Source: Echinococcus granulosus
Taxonomy: Eukaryota > Platyhelminthes > Cestoda > Cyclophyllidea > Taeniidae
Assembly (NCBI RefSeq): GCF_000524195.1
Contig: NW_020170384.1
Location: forward strand, 902,998-966,997
Reading direction: 5' to 3'
DNA length: 64,000 nt
Position 1 is the stretch's first letter; each line of letters begins with the position of its first letter. Position numbers and translations under genes: made by a program. Below, piece by piece: positions 36,108 to 46,864 of this stretch. A model generated the notes under the pieces. It had not been told where the DNA came from. It saw only the letters and a program-made list of their open reading frames with translations, and made no database searches.

Positions 36108-39100
36108 TTTTGCTGCTGTCAAGAGTAATGATGGTGACGTAGATGCGATACCGTCACCACGCATACAAGCACATGCTTCAGAATCAGGTGAGTGACGCGA
36201 TTGTGCTATTATCTGGTGTGACAGAGGTCGGAGATCAGCGAGAATAGCGGCAGAAAGTAATGCTGACATAAAACCTCGATGGTTAGATACTGTCAAGGCC
36301 TCATATTTAAGTGTCGACTGTTTAAAGTAATTTAACTCCATTGACCCCAATCCCGCAATTATGAATTTCGCTAATTAATCATTGAAACCATGTCGTTAAA
36401 GTTTCAAGTTATGAAATATTGTGAGTGGTTTTTAAAGCTAATTATTCCTTCTTTCAATTTTCCAGATTATTTTGCATGAGAAATATTTCCCAAAGTACTT
36501 GCCACAGTAAAAGAATTTGTAAACATCCTTGCTTTCAACACCCAAAGGCAGTTAACTCAAGATCAGGTTTTAACTGGTGCGGCTCCCTTTGGATACTGGA
36601 ATCCCCGCCTCCTTAGCAATATATGCAAAATTTTTGAATTTCCTGTTCTTGTGTACTGCAACTTGTTAAAAAATTGCATTAAAATCTTTTCCACACACAC
36701 GCAATATATTTGTCCTGCCTTCTGAGTGCCTTCAATAACTTCCTTTACAATACACTGGATCGACAAGTTACTGCCACGGGAACCCATGTAAGTGGGGGTA
36801 AATAAAGGGACTAGGCTCCACCAACTCCGCCCGAATTGCAGTGATAATTTCCTCCTCTAGGAAATTTTGTACGGGCTCTAAATTTTACATCTTAGCGTGG
36901 GTGGAAAACATACTCGAAAGTACTAGGAGAAGTTGAGAGAGGTAATAAAAACCATGCGGATTTGTTAGTTCTAGACAATGACATGGCCAATTTTAAAAAA
37001 AAAAAATATTTAGAAAATGCTGAAATCGAAATCCATGAAGAAACGCAAATTTGTCAATTTTTTTTGCCGCAGAAATTCTCACTTTTAGAGAACCCAGCCT
37101 TCATCGATTCGGTATGAAATTCTTCCACCTGTAGGGGGCCCATTGCAGGTACAAAGTGGCTCTTTGAAGGGAGCGGGAGAAAAGCCACATGGATCTCTAA
37201 CGCCTGAGTCATAGCATCTGACCTCCAGACGACGATGATTCAGTAAACAGCCTATCCCACGCGCTCTGTGCATGCTCAAATAAATTGGATAAAATCGCAT
37301 GGTTTGGTAGAACAATATGTGTGGGACAGTCGGTGTTCAGGAGCTGCGCAAAAAAATTAGCATGAGTCCTCTCAACTATACGTAGAGTTAGACCAATCGT
37401 AGCATATCTAGAGGATTTCTTATGGAGAGCTCAGAAGTTCAGCACTAAATTTGCTCAAATTTACGCTGTTTGTGATTTTTATATAAATTAACGTGCTTTA
37501 GGCCACTTAAGCTTTGGATAGCCTATTAAAATCTTTCTTATTCCATGAAGAGTACTGTGTGATTAGACTGTGTACACCGGAAGTACATCCCTTGAAAGTC
37601 ACTAGACGAACACAAACCTTGAATCGGTGCTTCACGCGAATGTCTTGGCCATCCTTTTGGTAGATCGAAATTATTAACCTCCGTGCCCGCTCGGTTGTGC
37701 ACGCATCAATAGGGAGTTTTAATTTATGTGGAAATATGCGGGCCCGATGCTGTGTGCCAAGAAGATGATTGGTCGTTGGGGTTTGGTGATGCGCAGATTG
37801 CCAGCGTGGCACGCGCCACGCATTCAGCACGGAAGTAGAGGGCTCCATTTACCTGACCCAAATACAAAGCACCATCACTCTCTTTTACCACCATCTACGT
37901 GGGGTGACCAGCCACCTTTGCGCATTCACTCTGGTTCGGTTAAAACAGGCTCCGCCCTGTTTAAGCGACCTGGCCTCTTTAGTCCATTAAAAACACTCAA
38001 AAGCAGCAAAAGTTGTAGAAACCCTAAGAATCAAGTCATTGATCAAGCAACTTGCACCACCATGTGCTAAACGTGTAAAGAGAACGCTGTGTTCACCGCA
38101 GACCTCCCACGCTTATCATCTATGGTCTTTTTGGGGGCAAAATTGCAGAGTACTGAAGAAATTTGTGGCATTATACTCATTCCTAAGGGTATTTAGTCGA
38201 ATTTACACAGCTTATTAATAACTTCGGACCCAGAACGTTTGGAAATTCTGAGATTTGGGTGTATTTAAATACCTGGTATTATTGACTATGCAATTTATGC
38301 AATCATTCACAAATCCGTTTACCTAGAAGCTGTATCTGCTACGTAAATGTTAGTGCTACTGAAAGAAATTATCTTTTTAAGCATAATAAGGTAAAAATCC
38401 GGAGGCGGGGTATAGAAATGCAATTGCTCATTTCAAATTGTTCCATTACCTAGGTAACGGAGGAAACGTGTGAAGTAAGGATGGGTAAAACATCTCCTAG
38501 TTGAAGCCAACTAACCAACCGCGCGAGATAATGCATGCGTCGAAATTGCGCGGGACTCTCAAATTACACAGGAACTGTAGAATTTGCATAGGGCAGTCAA
38601 GAATGAATTTAAAGGGATGGAAACCATATTTTTTAACATTGCATCTGCTGCACCCAGAAAGGCTTGTCAGTATGGCTGAAGGATTCTGCTACAGCTTACC
38701 TATCTTAGCAGTGCTATTAGAAAATGCAAATGTTCGTGAATGATTGTGTTCGGCAATGCCACTCGAAATTTGCCTCTTGTGCGATTCCTTATTATGTTGT
38801 GTGTTGGTCCGGAGTCTAGGATCAAGCGAATCAGGCGCTAGCTGCATATTTTATAGGAATGACCATCGAGGCTGTAGGATGTGAACTACGACAGGCGGGA
38901 TCATTGATGACTGTGGTGCGACTAACGCTAAAACATCAACACAATCCAAGCGGCCTACTGAAGCTAAATGTCTTATCATCGTCCAAAGTGTGTTTGATGT
39001 ATGCCCTACGGATAGACGTTCGCGGATTCGGGTTTTGTACCTTCATTCACTCGCCCTCTCCCTTCATATGTTAGCCCCATCTTCAATAACGTTGTCTGAT

Positions 39101-41269
39101 CTGGGTCCATTATTAACCATGGAAATGGTCGAACCCTTCACAGATTAATGTGATAAGAAGCTGCTTTCAAGCAATGAGTAAGCCTAATAACCATATCTAC
39201 CTTTTGAGACAATTGGAGCATAAACTAGGGACAGATTTCTGGAAATGTAGCCAATTTCGTGCCTGTACATTGATTTGTTCAAGGCATTGAATCTATATAA
39301 ACAATGGACAAAAATGAAGTCACAATGAATCTTAAAGAAGGGTAAAAGCAACGCTCATATAGCTCACCAGTACAGCATGACCTATTCTTCCTTCAGTTAG
39401 ATAGACGTTTCGTAAACTTTCAAACAGCAGAGTTTTGGGTCTTCACAACCCTAGTTCTTGAAGACCAACATTAACGGGTACACCCATGTGCAAAAGTTGA
39501 ACCTACCTACTCGAATTCTCTTCTGAGGTGTACTGGCGCAAAGAGTGGTGCCAACGCAAAAAGATGCGTGCCAGAGTGCAATCGTTAACCTAAGACTTCC
39601 TAAGTCACGTAAACATCTTTAATCAAGTATGGAAAAACAGTCAATGAGGGTTGTGTCTGAAAGCAAATGACCAATTTATCAAAGTTGAATAATTAGCTTG
39701 ACTACCTTTATAGTGCTCGTCATAGAGGATAGGGTTAGGCGCCAATATAATGGCCTCCTGAGGGAGTACGAGAGGAAAAATAAATACAAGACTCTTCACA
39801 GACATTGCCTTTGTCGCTGCAGTTACAAGTAACCCCATTTAAGCCTACTTCCCATGAGTCTTAATGGTTTCCTCGCTTTACACCTTGGCGCGGTGAGATG
39901 TGAAATATGGTGAAGCAGAAAACCAATGAGAAGCTTCCCAAGAATGGAACACATCAAAAATTGCAAGGTAACGATAGGTAACAGCAACAACAACAATACA
40001 CATGTCTATTCTTGTCAAGCTACCCAGATGCGGAAACTGTGTGCTTAAAGTGGCATGCAGGTCGGGGCGACCATATACAACATTGTTTTCTCTCCCACTT
40101 TGCGATTCTGGACAAATAAAGCTCCTGGGATTTAACACGAGTTCAGATGGCGTTGCGTTAGATTCGCCCTACTGAAATGTTATCACTGATACGCCATGCG
40201 AGGCTGTGCATGGTAGGAAGGTGACGCAGAGGGTCGCGTCGGTGCTGAAAGGTTTCCTCTATTTCTCTTGCCCTTTAAGCTTAAAACGATATCCGCAAAA
40301 TTGTAAGGTTGGAAACAGGGCTACCTGTAAGTCTGCCTTTCGTCTTGTGAAAGTATAACACGGCTCTGTTTCGACCATTTACGAGACTATCTGGCACCAG
40401 TATTGCTTCATTTCATCAGTAAAATTAAATGCTTTTGACGCGATGAATTGATGCATTCGTTTGCGACGAGGTAATATTTACCTCATTCTAATAGTTACTT
40501 CCAACTAATAAAAGGATAGCTCTAAGACTTATAATTCAAATTGAAGAGGCGATTCCGGGTAATCGAGTCTTCCCATCACTTCCCATTCCTTTCAAGTTCT
40601 CCACGTAGCATTCCAGAATTTTCAGTGGAATTCACCAAATCAGCATTAACCCTCTTGGCTACATCTGACTTTATTACAATGGAATAAAAACCACTGAAGT
40701 ATTTGCTTGAGGGTGCCTACACGTTCGAGAGGGGGCGTATTCAAAACCCAGTGATTGCACGAGTGAGTAGATGCGACCTCGGGATGACATTAAATAGAGT
40801 GTATTTACTTGAGAAAAACAACGTGACAGAATATATTTAGCAATAATGTACCTTCATCATTCATTGCAGCTGGAAACGTAGTCCAACAGACGAAGGCAAA
40901 AGTAACTCACTGAAATGGCGTGAGCTCAATTGTAAAAGCTGTCAATTATTACCAAGACCTTAAATGTAATGGAGGTTTTTCAAAGAAGCCGAATCCTGAA
41001 AGTTACAAAAAAAAACCAAAAATTAGATGTCGAAAAAGACCAAATAATGATTGGCCTAACCATAGTGGAAGTCTCCCCTAAACTCTTGAGACCGCGTAGA
41101 GCTAAGCTTACCCCAAGACAAGAAATGGACAGCTGTAAGCGGTTTAGTCAAGTTGTACCTGAGTCACCATAGAGTAAATTTTACACATGATTGTGCTCTA
41201 CTTTTTCAATGGCTTGTGTAAAATCAATGGAACCACCAAGTAGTAAATTTATATTTAGAGGAGCGCTCG

Positions 41270-41291
41270 ACGACTGGAATCATCCAGTCGT
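41270..41291. other. perfect 9-bp stem, 4-nt loop
   Basis: ACGACTGGA and TCCAGTCGT flank the loop ATCA. No neighbouring gene or terminator context explains it. Confidence 0.5.
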
Positions 41292-41797
41292 ATTGTCAAG
41301 TTTGCGCACTTTCAATATTTCCCTGCAGTAAGTCCGAAGCTCCATCCTTTTAAAAAATGAATAAGCGAACCATAGAGCACCTAGTTTTAACTTAATAGAG
41401 GGTTATTAAATTCGTCCCAAACAAATTATAAGGAATAGCGTGTGGGACCTTATCCATATCTTCACAACACATGCCTCTTCTAACTTCGTTTGCCAATGGT
41501 AAATCCCGTAGGGAGAACTGGGGGGGGGGAAGGGTGTGTGCGGTTCAAAGAACTAATCTTCATAATTTCAGCTATCAGGGAAGAGAAGTTGATTCACTTT
41601 AATGCGATAGTTTTGTCCGCAAAAGGAAACTCCTGTTATCGTGCCATCGAAGATGTTGAACTCGAGTTTTCCCTTAAATTCGTCTCCTACTGAATACCGA
41701 CATACGTTGTTATTCATTTCGCGTAGTCCCTATTGCAAAATCAACCCCAAACGGTGAATAATGACCTCCCATGATTACTGTACTACTTTAGTTGCTT

Positions 41798-41940
41798 CTT
41801 TTACACTCGGTTTTGGTAACGGGCTACATAGGGGCTCCTCCCAACTCTCCTGCGCATCGCCAATGCATATTCTTCCTGGTGTTATGCCGTCTTGCGATTT
41901 CAGAGAAGTATTGGGGGCGCTACAGTCACTAAATATCCCT
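41798..41940 (+). repeat. dispersed repeat family, copy C
   Basis: Begins ACACTCGGTTTTGGTAACGG followed by GCTACATAGGGGCTCC. Ends in a TTATGCCGTCTT...AGAGAAGTATTGGGGGCGCT block parallel to the copy 1.2 kb downstream, in the same orientation. Confidence 0.6.
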
Positions 41941-43027
41941 TCACACCTTGTTTTTGTCCTCATTTGCTTTCTACATACACCAAAGGGACTTTGATTACCA
42001 GGTATTGTAGGAATTATGTTGCTTAGTAGTTTGTAAATGGATTAGCTATTTAAGATCCACCTTCTTGAACCATCACTTTGGAACTTTTATCGTAGTATCC
42101 ATTTTCCGTGGAAATTCAAAGGACAAGATACAGTTGGAGTACTGGACTTTGTGGTAAAATATGACAAAAATACTACTTTTAGTAGTTAATAATGATGCTT
42201 CTATGTCTTACATGATAAAAGGATTAAAAGAAAAAAAGAGTTTTAACTCCTCAACATAGTTTAATTAGATATGGAAGAGTGAATCTGTCCATACTTAAAA
42301 AAAGAATTTCCACTGAATACGTCTGAATATGCGTTTATTCGAAGGAAACCCCCACGACTGACCATATTACTTAAATGGACTTGATGGAGCTCCACAAACG
42401 TGGCCAAGTGGCAAATGGGATTTTGCAGCAAAGTTACCACTTTATTAACAGCAAGTCAGCATAAATGAAGAAACTCGTGCACGACCTCTGCAGACGCCTA
42501 ATTTAAGGCGACGCGAATAAAAAAGTGACGGCCCAGCCCACTCGTCTCCTCGCCTTATGACGAACGAGCGATTGCACTTGGAACACACGCGTATGTAACT
42601 TTTCTGACGTAGGATGCTGCCTCTTTCAATTTTATAGTTAAGATGCGAGCGTTTCGCCCCCACATTTTGGCTACTGCTTTACGTCATGACTGAAATCATC
42701 TAAACCCTAAATCTCTTAGCAATAAACGTCCTTCCATAGCGCCATGCCTCCAGCAGGGATGGTTGGAGGTACTGCAATTTTCGATGGCAGATTTGATTAG
42801 CGATCCTTGAAGACAGGATTAGGAGCATCCTAGAAAAAATAATGTTCTTGTAGGATATTGAAACGGATTTTGACATCTAACTCTGTGTTAGTTTTACATC
42901 AGTGGCTAAGTTGAAGAGTTCTCTGTTCCAGCATTGATTTTTTCTAAAACAAGGAACCTTTATGTTACGGACCTTCTTCAAATTTATCAAATATTAATAC
43001 TTACAGAAAACAAGCAACTCTACTACA

Positions 43028-43225
43028 CTATCTGTTTGTTTAACTCTCGGTTTCAGTAATGGGCCAATTAGTGACTCCGCCATTGTACCTCCACCGAGTG
43101 ACCTGGCCTCCAGCCCATCCCAGTAGCCCCCTCTCAGCCCTCCTAAGCGTCAACAATACATACTCTGCCCAACTATCATGACCTCTTTTATATCCAGGGA
43201 AGTCTCGAGGTGCTGCAATACATTT
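43028..43225 (+). repeat. dispersed repeat family, copy D (reference copy)
   Basis: About 195 bp, opening GTTTAACTCTCGGTTTCAGT and ending ATCATGACCTC...CAGGGAAGTCTCGAGGTGCTG. It contains GGCCTCCAGCCCATCCC in the middle. Used as the reference because all other copies share at least two of its blocks. Function unknown; the length and lack of ORF suggest a SINE-like or MITE-like element or a fragment of a larger one. Confidence 0.62.
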
Positions 43226-43583
43226 AATAATTTTTAAAGCAGACGAAGACACTTTTCGCGAGTGATGCGTTACTACTTCTTGCAATTTATTAAGTTGTTT
43301 TTCCAGAACCAACGAGGTAATTTTATGTAACAATTTTGTTCGCGTACACCTTTAAGGTGGCAAGGGGGCAGTTTGGGAAGGCATTAATGATCCTCGAGGA
43401 AAAGAGAAACTCGGATTCCTCAATAAAACGTTGATCACTTTTATAAGCCAATGTTAACATAATAGGTGACGGCTTTCCCTAGTCAGCCTTCCCAAGTCGA
43501 GGACCTGAAACCGGCGGTAGAAGGTAGAACAAAACAGCAACCCACATGGCGTGAAGCAATGCTGAAAAATCTTCTCAACCCAC

Positions 43584-43826
43584 ATGCAATTCCCAATGCT
43601 GTGTAGCCTTATTTTGTTACTGGTGGTTGGATTTGCGATTTCGGTCTGGGCGGCACGAAATAATGTTTGCATCCATCGAATCCCACTGGCGTCCTCTACA
43701 GAGACGCGATTTAGCAAATCTTGCTGCGTGGTAAACTTTGCAAAGGCTACAGCAGTACCAACCTGTCCATATGCATTAAAGTTAAACGCCTATCGAGGAT
43801 TTGGCATTGGGGTTTTGCATACCTAA
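43584..43826 (+). CDS. possible small secreted protein (80 aa), doubtful
   Basis: A single ATG-initiated frame. It begins with a hydrophobic N-terminus (LCSLILLLVVGFAISVWA, about residues 6-23) that looks like a cleavable signal peptide. A short basic mature part follows with four cysteines (one single, one CC pair, one single). No homologue is known to me, and no splice signals or promoter were identified. The conceptual protein on the other strand overlaps it. It lies 360 bp downstream of a repeat copy, so it may be chance or repeat-derived. Confidence 0.2.
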   Translation: MQFPMLCSLILLLVVGFAISVWAARNNVCIHRIPLASSTETRFSKSCCVVNFAKATAVPTCPYALKLNAYRGFGIGVLHT

Positions 43827-45278
43827 TTTATCATTTTGTATAAAATTTATCCACTACGATAAGAGTACAGAGAAAAAAATAAAAATGGAATATCGAAGCA
43901 AGTGAAATTGTACCGAAATTGCTTTATGAGAGAAGCAGCTAAGCTGGGTTTCAAAAAAAATAGGTAGTCTCAGGAGCCAAGCTGCATTTGGGAAGCTAAA
44001 TTACTGGAATGCAGTCGCTATAGGGGTTCGGAATTAGTATGTATTCCATTGAAAAGTAGAATAGAGCACATATTATGCTTATAAATCTACGACATTTGCT
44101 GCGCATTGAATCGCTTGAATAGATGTGGCGTGCACAAATTGGGACAAGATACAAGGATCCCAACGGACTCCCACGATAATAGCGAATAACACATTATGCA
44201 GCTTGGCATAAGAATTCCCGGCGATTATCACCAGTAAAGTGGGAACTTTTGCCGATTTTAAAAAGGCAAACCCTTACGTATGTAGCCCAGAGTGAAATAA
44301 AGATCGAGAAGAGACCGCCATTCCCACATCACTCCGCGACTGCCTAGGTATCTATGCTTTTACACCTTTTGTTAATGTTAAGCCGTCGGTTTGAAGTTAC
44401 CACAACTCTGGTTAAACAATGAGCAATGTGACTTCAAAAGAGTCGAAAATCTATGTATCTAGTTGGACGACGTTAATAACCAATGGCAATCGGATTCCAG
44501 TGATATTCTCAATTAATGAATACGTTTTCCTTCCCAAATACAGGCATTTTATAAGTGCTGGAAAAAACGATTTGGCTCATTAGCAGGCGTTGGTGTATTG
44601 TAGCGCACAGCGTCTTCGCTGAATTTGTAATAAGCTAAAGTAGCATAGAAGTACATGTCACCAAATTAAAAAACGAAGGAAATGGTAGATGACCAATGAG
44701 ATGCACTTTAGTTAATAGATAAAGATCCGTAATAATCTGATGTTTGCTAATTTTATGCGCTGAGTTACGCTGACACTCCACTCGCAGCTGCCTCCACTAT
44801 GCGGCATGGCCTATATACTATATCAATTGTTACCCAATTCTTATGTGCGCTTATAATGCATGACCCGCCATGTCACTGGCCTTTTACGAGCCTGGACAGG
44901 ATAGGGGCTCCACACTGACTACACACATGTGAAATATTTTGCCATGAAAAAGAACCAACGAATTTCTAAATATATGGCAACTCAGCCCCTAATTGCTAAG
45001 AAGTTTGGTCTTCCTGAGTAGAAAACCTGGCTTCTTTATTGCACAGTGCACATCTTAGTTTGGAGACAAATTTAATAATATACGTTATTGTAATGCTTCC
45101 GGACAGTTTCACCCACCCATTACTTTGCAAAAACTATAAACGAGAGAAAATCCTCGTACCGTATACAATCCTATGGATGAGAAAACTGTAATAGATACAG
45201 CATTCGAATTCACTAACTACTTCATAAGATCTAGCCTAGTCGACGGCTTTGACCCGGGTGTTCACCCGTGTTTCGTGG

Positions 45279-46735
45279 ATGGATGAGACGGCAAATGTTA
45301 CGAATTGGAGACTGAGGGGTAGGAAATCATTTCTCTCACTTCTTAGATATTTGGTGGAAAGTATTTTTGTGGGGAGCAGCTTGTAATGGTGTTATATATG
45401 GGGTTGCTATGATAATTGCAATTGTTAACCTCCGAGCACATAAGCTTGCGCGGATATATGCGCCTGTGTTGATGCTTGTCATGGGACTGCTTAGCACTTT
45501 TACGGTGTTGCTCGTATCATGTAGGTGTTTCCACTTTTGGACCTCGTTTCTCCTTCTATAAACGCACTATTGAAGGCACTTTGGCTTGCTAAAGGTGGTA
45601 AAATCTGCTCCTGACTTGTTCGATCCATTGGCGAACTGAGTATTTAGTGTTATCATCCGTACGTCTGTATGATCGAACAAACCAATCAGTTTTTAAGGTG
45701 CTTACGTCCTGATAATTTAGTAGGGGATGTTTCTTGCAGCTCGTTTTTATCCGGTCTTCAGCCTTTCGAACGTATTCTAAGTATTTCAAACCTGGAAAAC
45801 AGTTAAATAACCAATTTGGCGTGTTTGGATGACTCAAAAATTGCTCCCTAACCTGCTGTATTTGTAAAAGTGTTGATAACGCTACCACAACAACTCTCTA
45901 CTTTATGTTAAGTAAACTTTATAGATTCCTAGTGTGCAATTTGATTGTTTACTTCTCATCTCTCTAGTCTACTTTTATATGACAAAATAATTGCTTCGTT
46001 AGATTTTTTTACGTCTTAGGCATCATTTACAAAGTGTTATATCTGTCATAATAGCTTTAATGTACTTCTGTTAGCATACATGTTGGCAATACTTCTACCA
46101 TCCTTTTCAGTAAATTGTAATGGTAAAGTACATCTGATACATGCATTGCAAATTGCGAATCCACGAAATAGGTAGGTAATAATATACGACCAACGCCTAA
46201 TTTACGTTGCTTCTAATACTTTAATATACATAAGCTGTATTTCAAATTTCTTAAGGCCTAGATTAGTGTGATTGAGCTCCACAAACCTAATCTACTGCCT
46301 CTCAACCACAACCCACAAAGTTAGTAAGTGTTGAAGTCATCGAAAGATCGTAGATAAGGAAAAAGTTTAGTTGAAGAAGTGCCGACAGGGTCGTCCATTT
46401 CAGTGATACTAGATAGAAATGAAGGTTGGCGTCTTTTTTCACTTTACTGTTCTCAAGGCGTTGTTCTACTTCACATTACGAAGGTTTTTCTGTTTTCTCA
46501 CCTGGTAAATCAATTACTCAGCTTACCAACCATGATTATACCGATTACTTGCGTTTTTTGCTAACCTCTCAATACTTTTGAGTGTTTCATCTATTTCCTT
46601 TCAGCCCTCATCGTTGCCTTCATTTTCGATTCAATGGCGCTGTCCTTCAATCAGCTCTACGCATTTGTCTCTGGCTTTGTCTGCTCCATCATCCTCTTCA
46701 TCTTTTCCATAATTCGCTTCCCTGCAACGCTTTAG
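45279..46735 (+). CDS. TMEM170: TMEM170 family membrane protein
   Basis: Small multi-pass protein; vertebrate TMEM170A acts in ER sheet and nuclear envelope shaping. Exons 45279-45318, 45347-45520 and 46605-46735 give 114 aa (human TMEM170A 144). The short N-terminus (MDETANVTNWRLR) leads into WWKVFLWGAACNGVIYGVAM, then LRAHKLARIYAPVLMLVMG, then ALSFNQLYAF and the C-terminal IIRFPATL. These parallel MWYGVFLW, LRHHKYGRFM and FLRILATL of the human protein, with the same order of hydrophobic segments. Intron 1 is only 28 nt; intron 2 is 1,084 nt. An AATAAA lies 52 nt after the stop. The next gene starts about 130 bp downstream on the same strand. Confidence 0.85.
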
Positions 46736-46786
46736 GCCCTCCTATTTTTTGTACAATTGATTTCAATTTAATGCATTGGTTTTTCA

Positions 46787-46792
46787 AATAAA
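46787..46792 (+). promoter_or_regulatory. polyadenylation signal of TMEM170
   Basis: AATAAA 52 nt beyond the TMEM170 stop codon and about 70 nt before the acceptor of the next gene. Confidence 0.6.
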
Positions 46793-46848
46793 CTGCACTG
46801 CGGAAGTTTTCTCATCCAAAAAGTGGAGGAGATGGGGGCTAACTGTGT

Positions 46849-46863
46849 TTCTGTCTTCTTTAG
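46849..46863 (+). promoter_or_regulatory. candidate trans-splice acceptor before ENTPD
   Basis: A pyrimidine-rich tract TTCTGTCTTCTTTAG ends one base before an in-frame ATG (46865) and follows the polyadenylation signal of the upstream gene closely. This is the arrangement expected where a spliced leader separates two cistrons. It could instead be chance or an ordinary cis acceptor. Confidence 0.45.
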
Positions 46864-46864
46864 A

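Larger units (their letters stand above)
36108..45278. other. 9.2 kb interval without conserved genes
   Basis: No conserved protein or RNA gene was recognised. It holds two repeat copies (41.80-41.94 and 43.03-43.22 kb), a perfect 9-bp stem-loop (41270-41291) and a G-run near 41.52 kb. One ATG-initiated ORF at 37726-38070 (114 codons) resembles nothing I know. A second at 43584-43826 is listed separately. Confidence 0.5.

Noticed and set aside
37726..38070. 114-codon ATG-initiated frame
   Set aside because: Composition is irregular, an overlapping frame of the same length exists on the other strand, and no motif or signal is present. Kept only as a note.
41515..41535. Run of G bases
   Set aside because: Simple homopolymer; not enough separate G-tracts for a convincing quadruplex.
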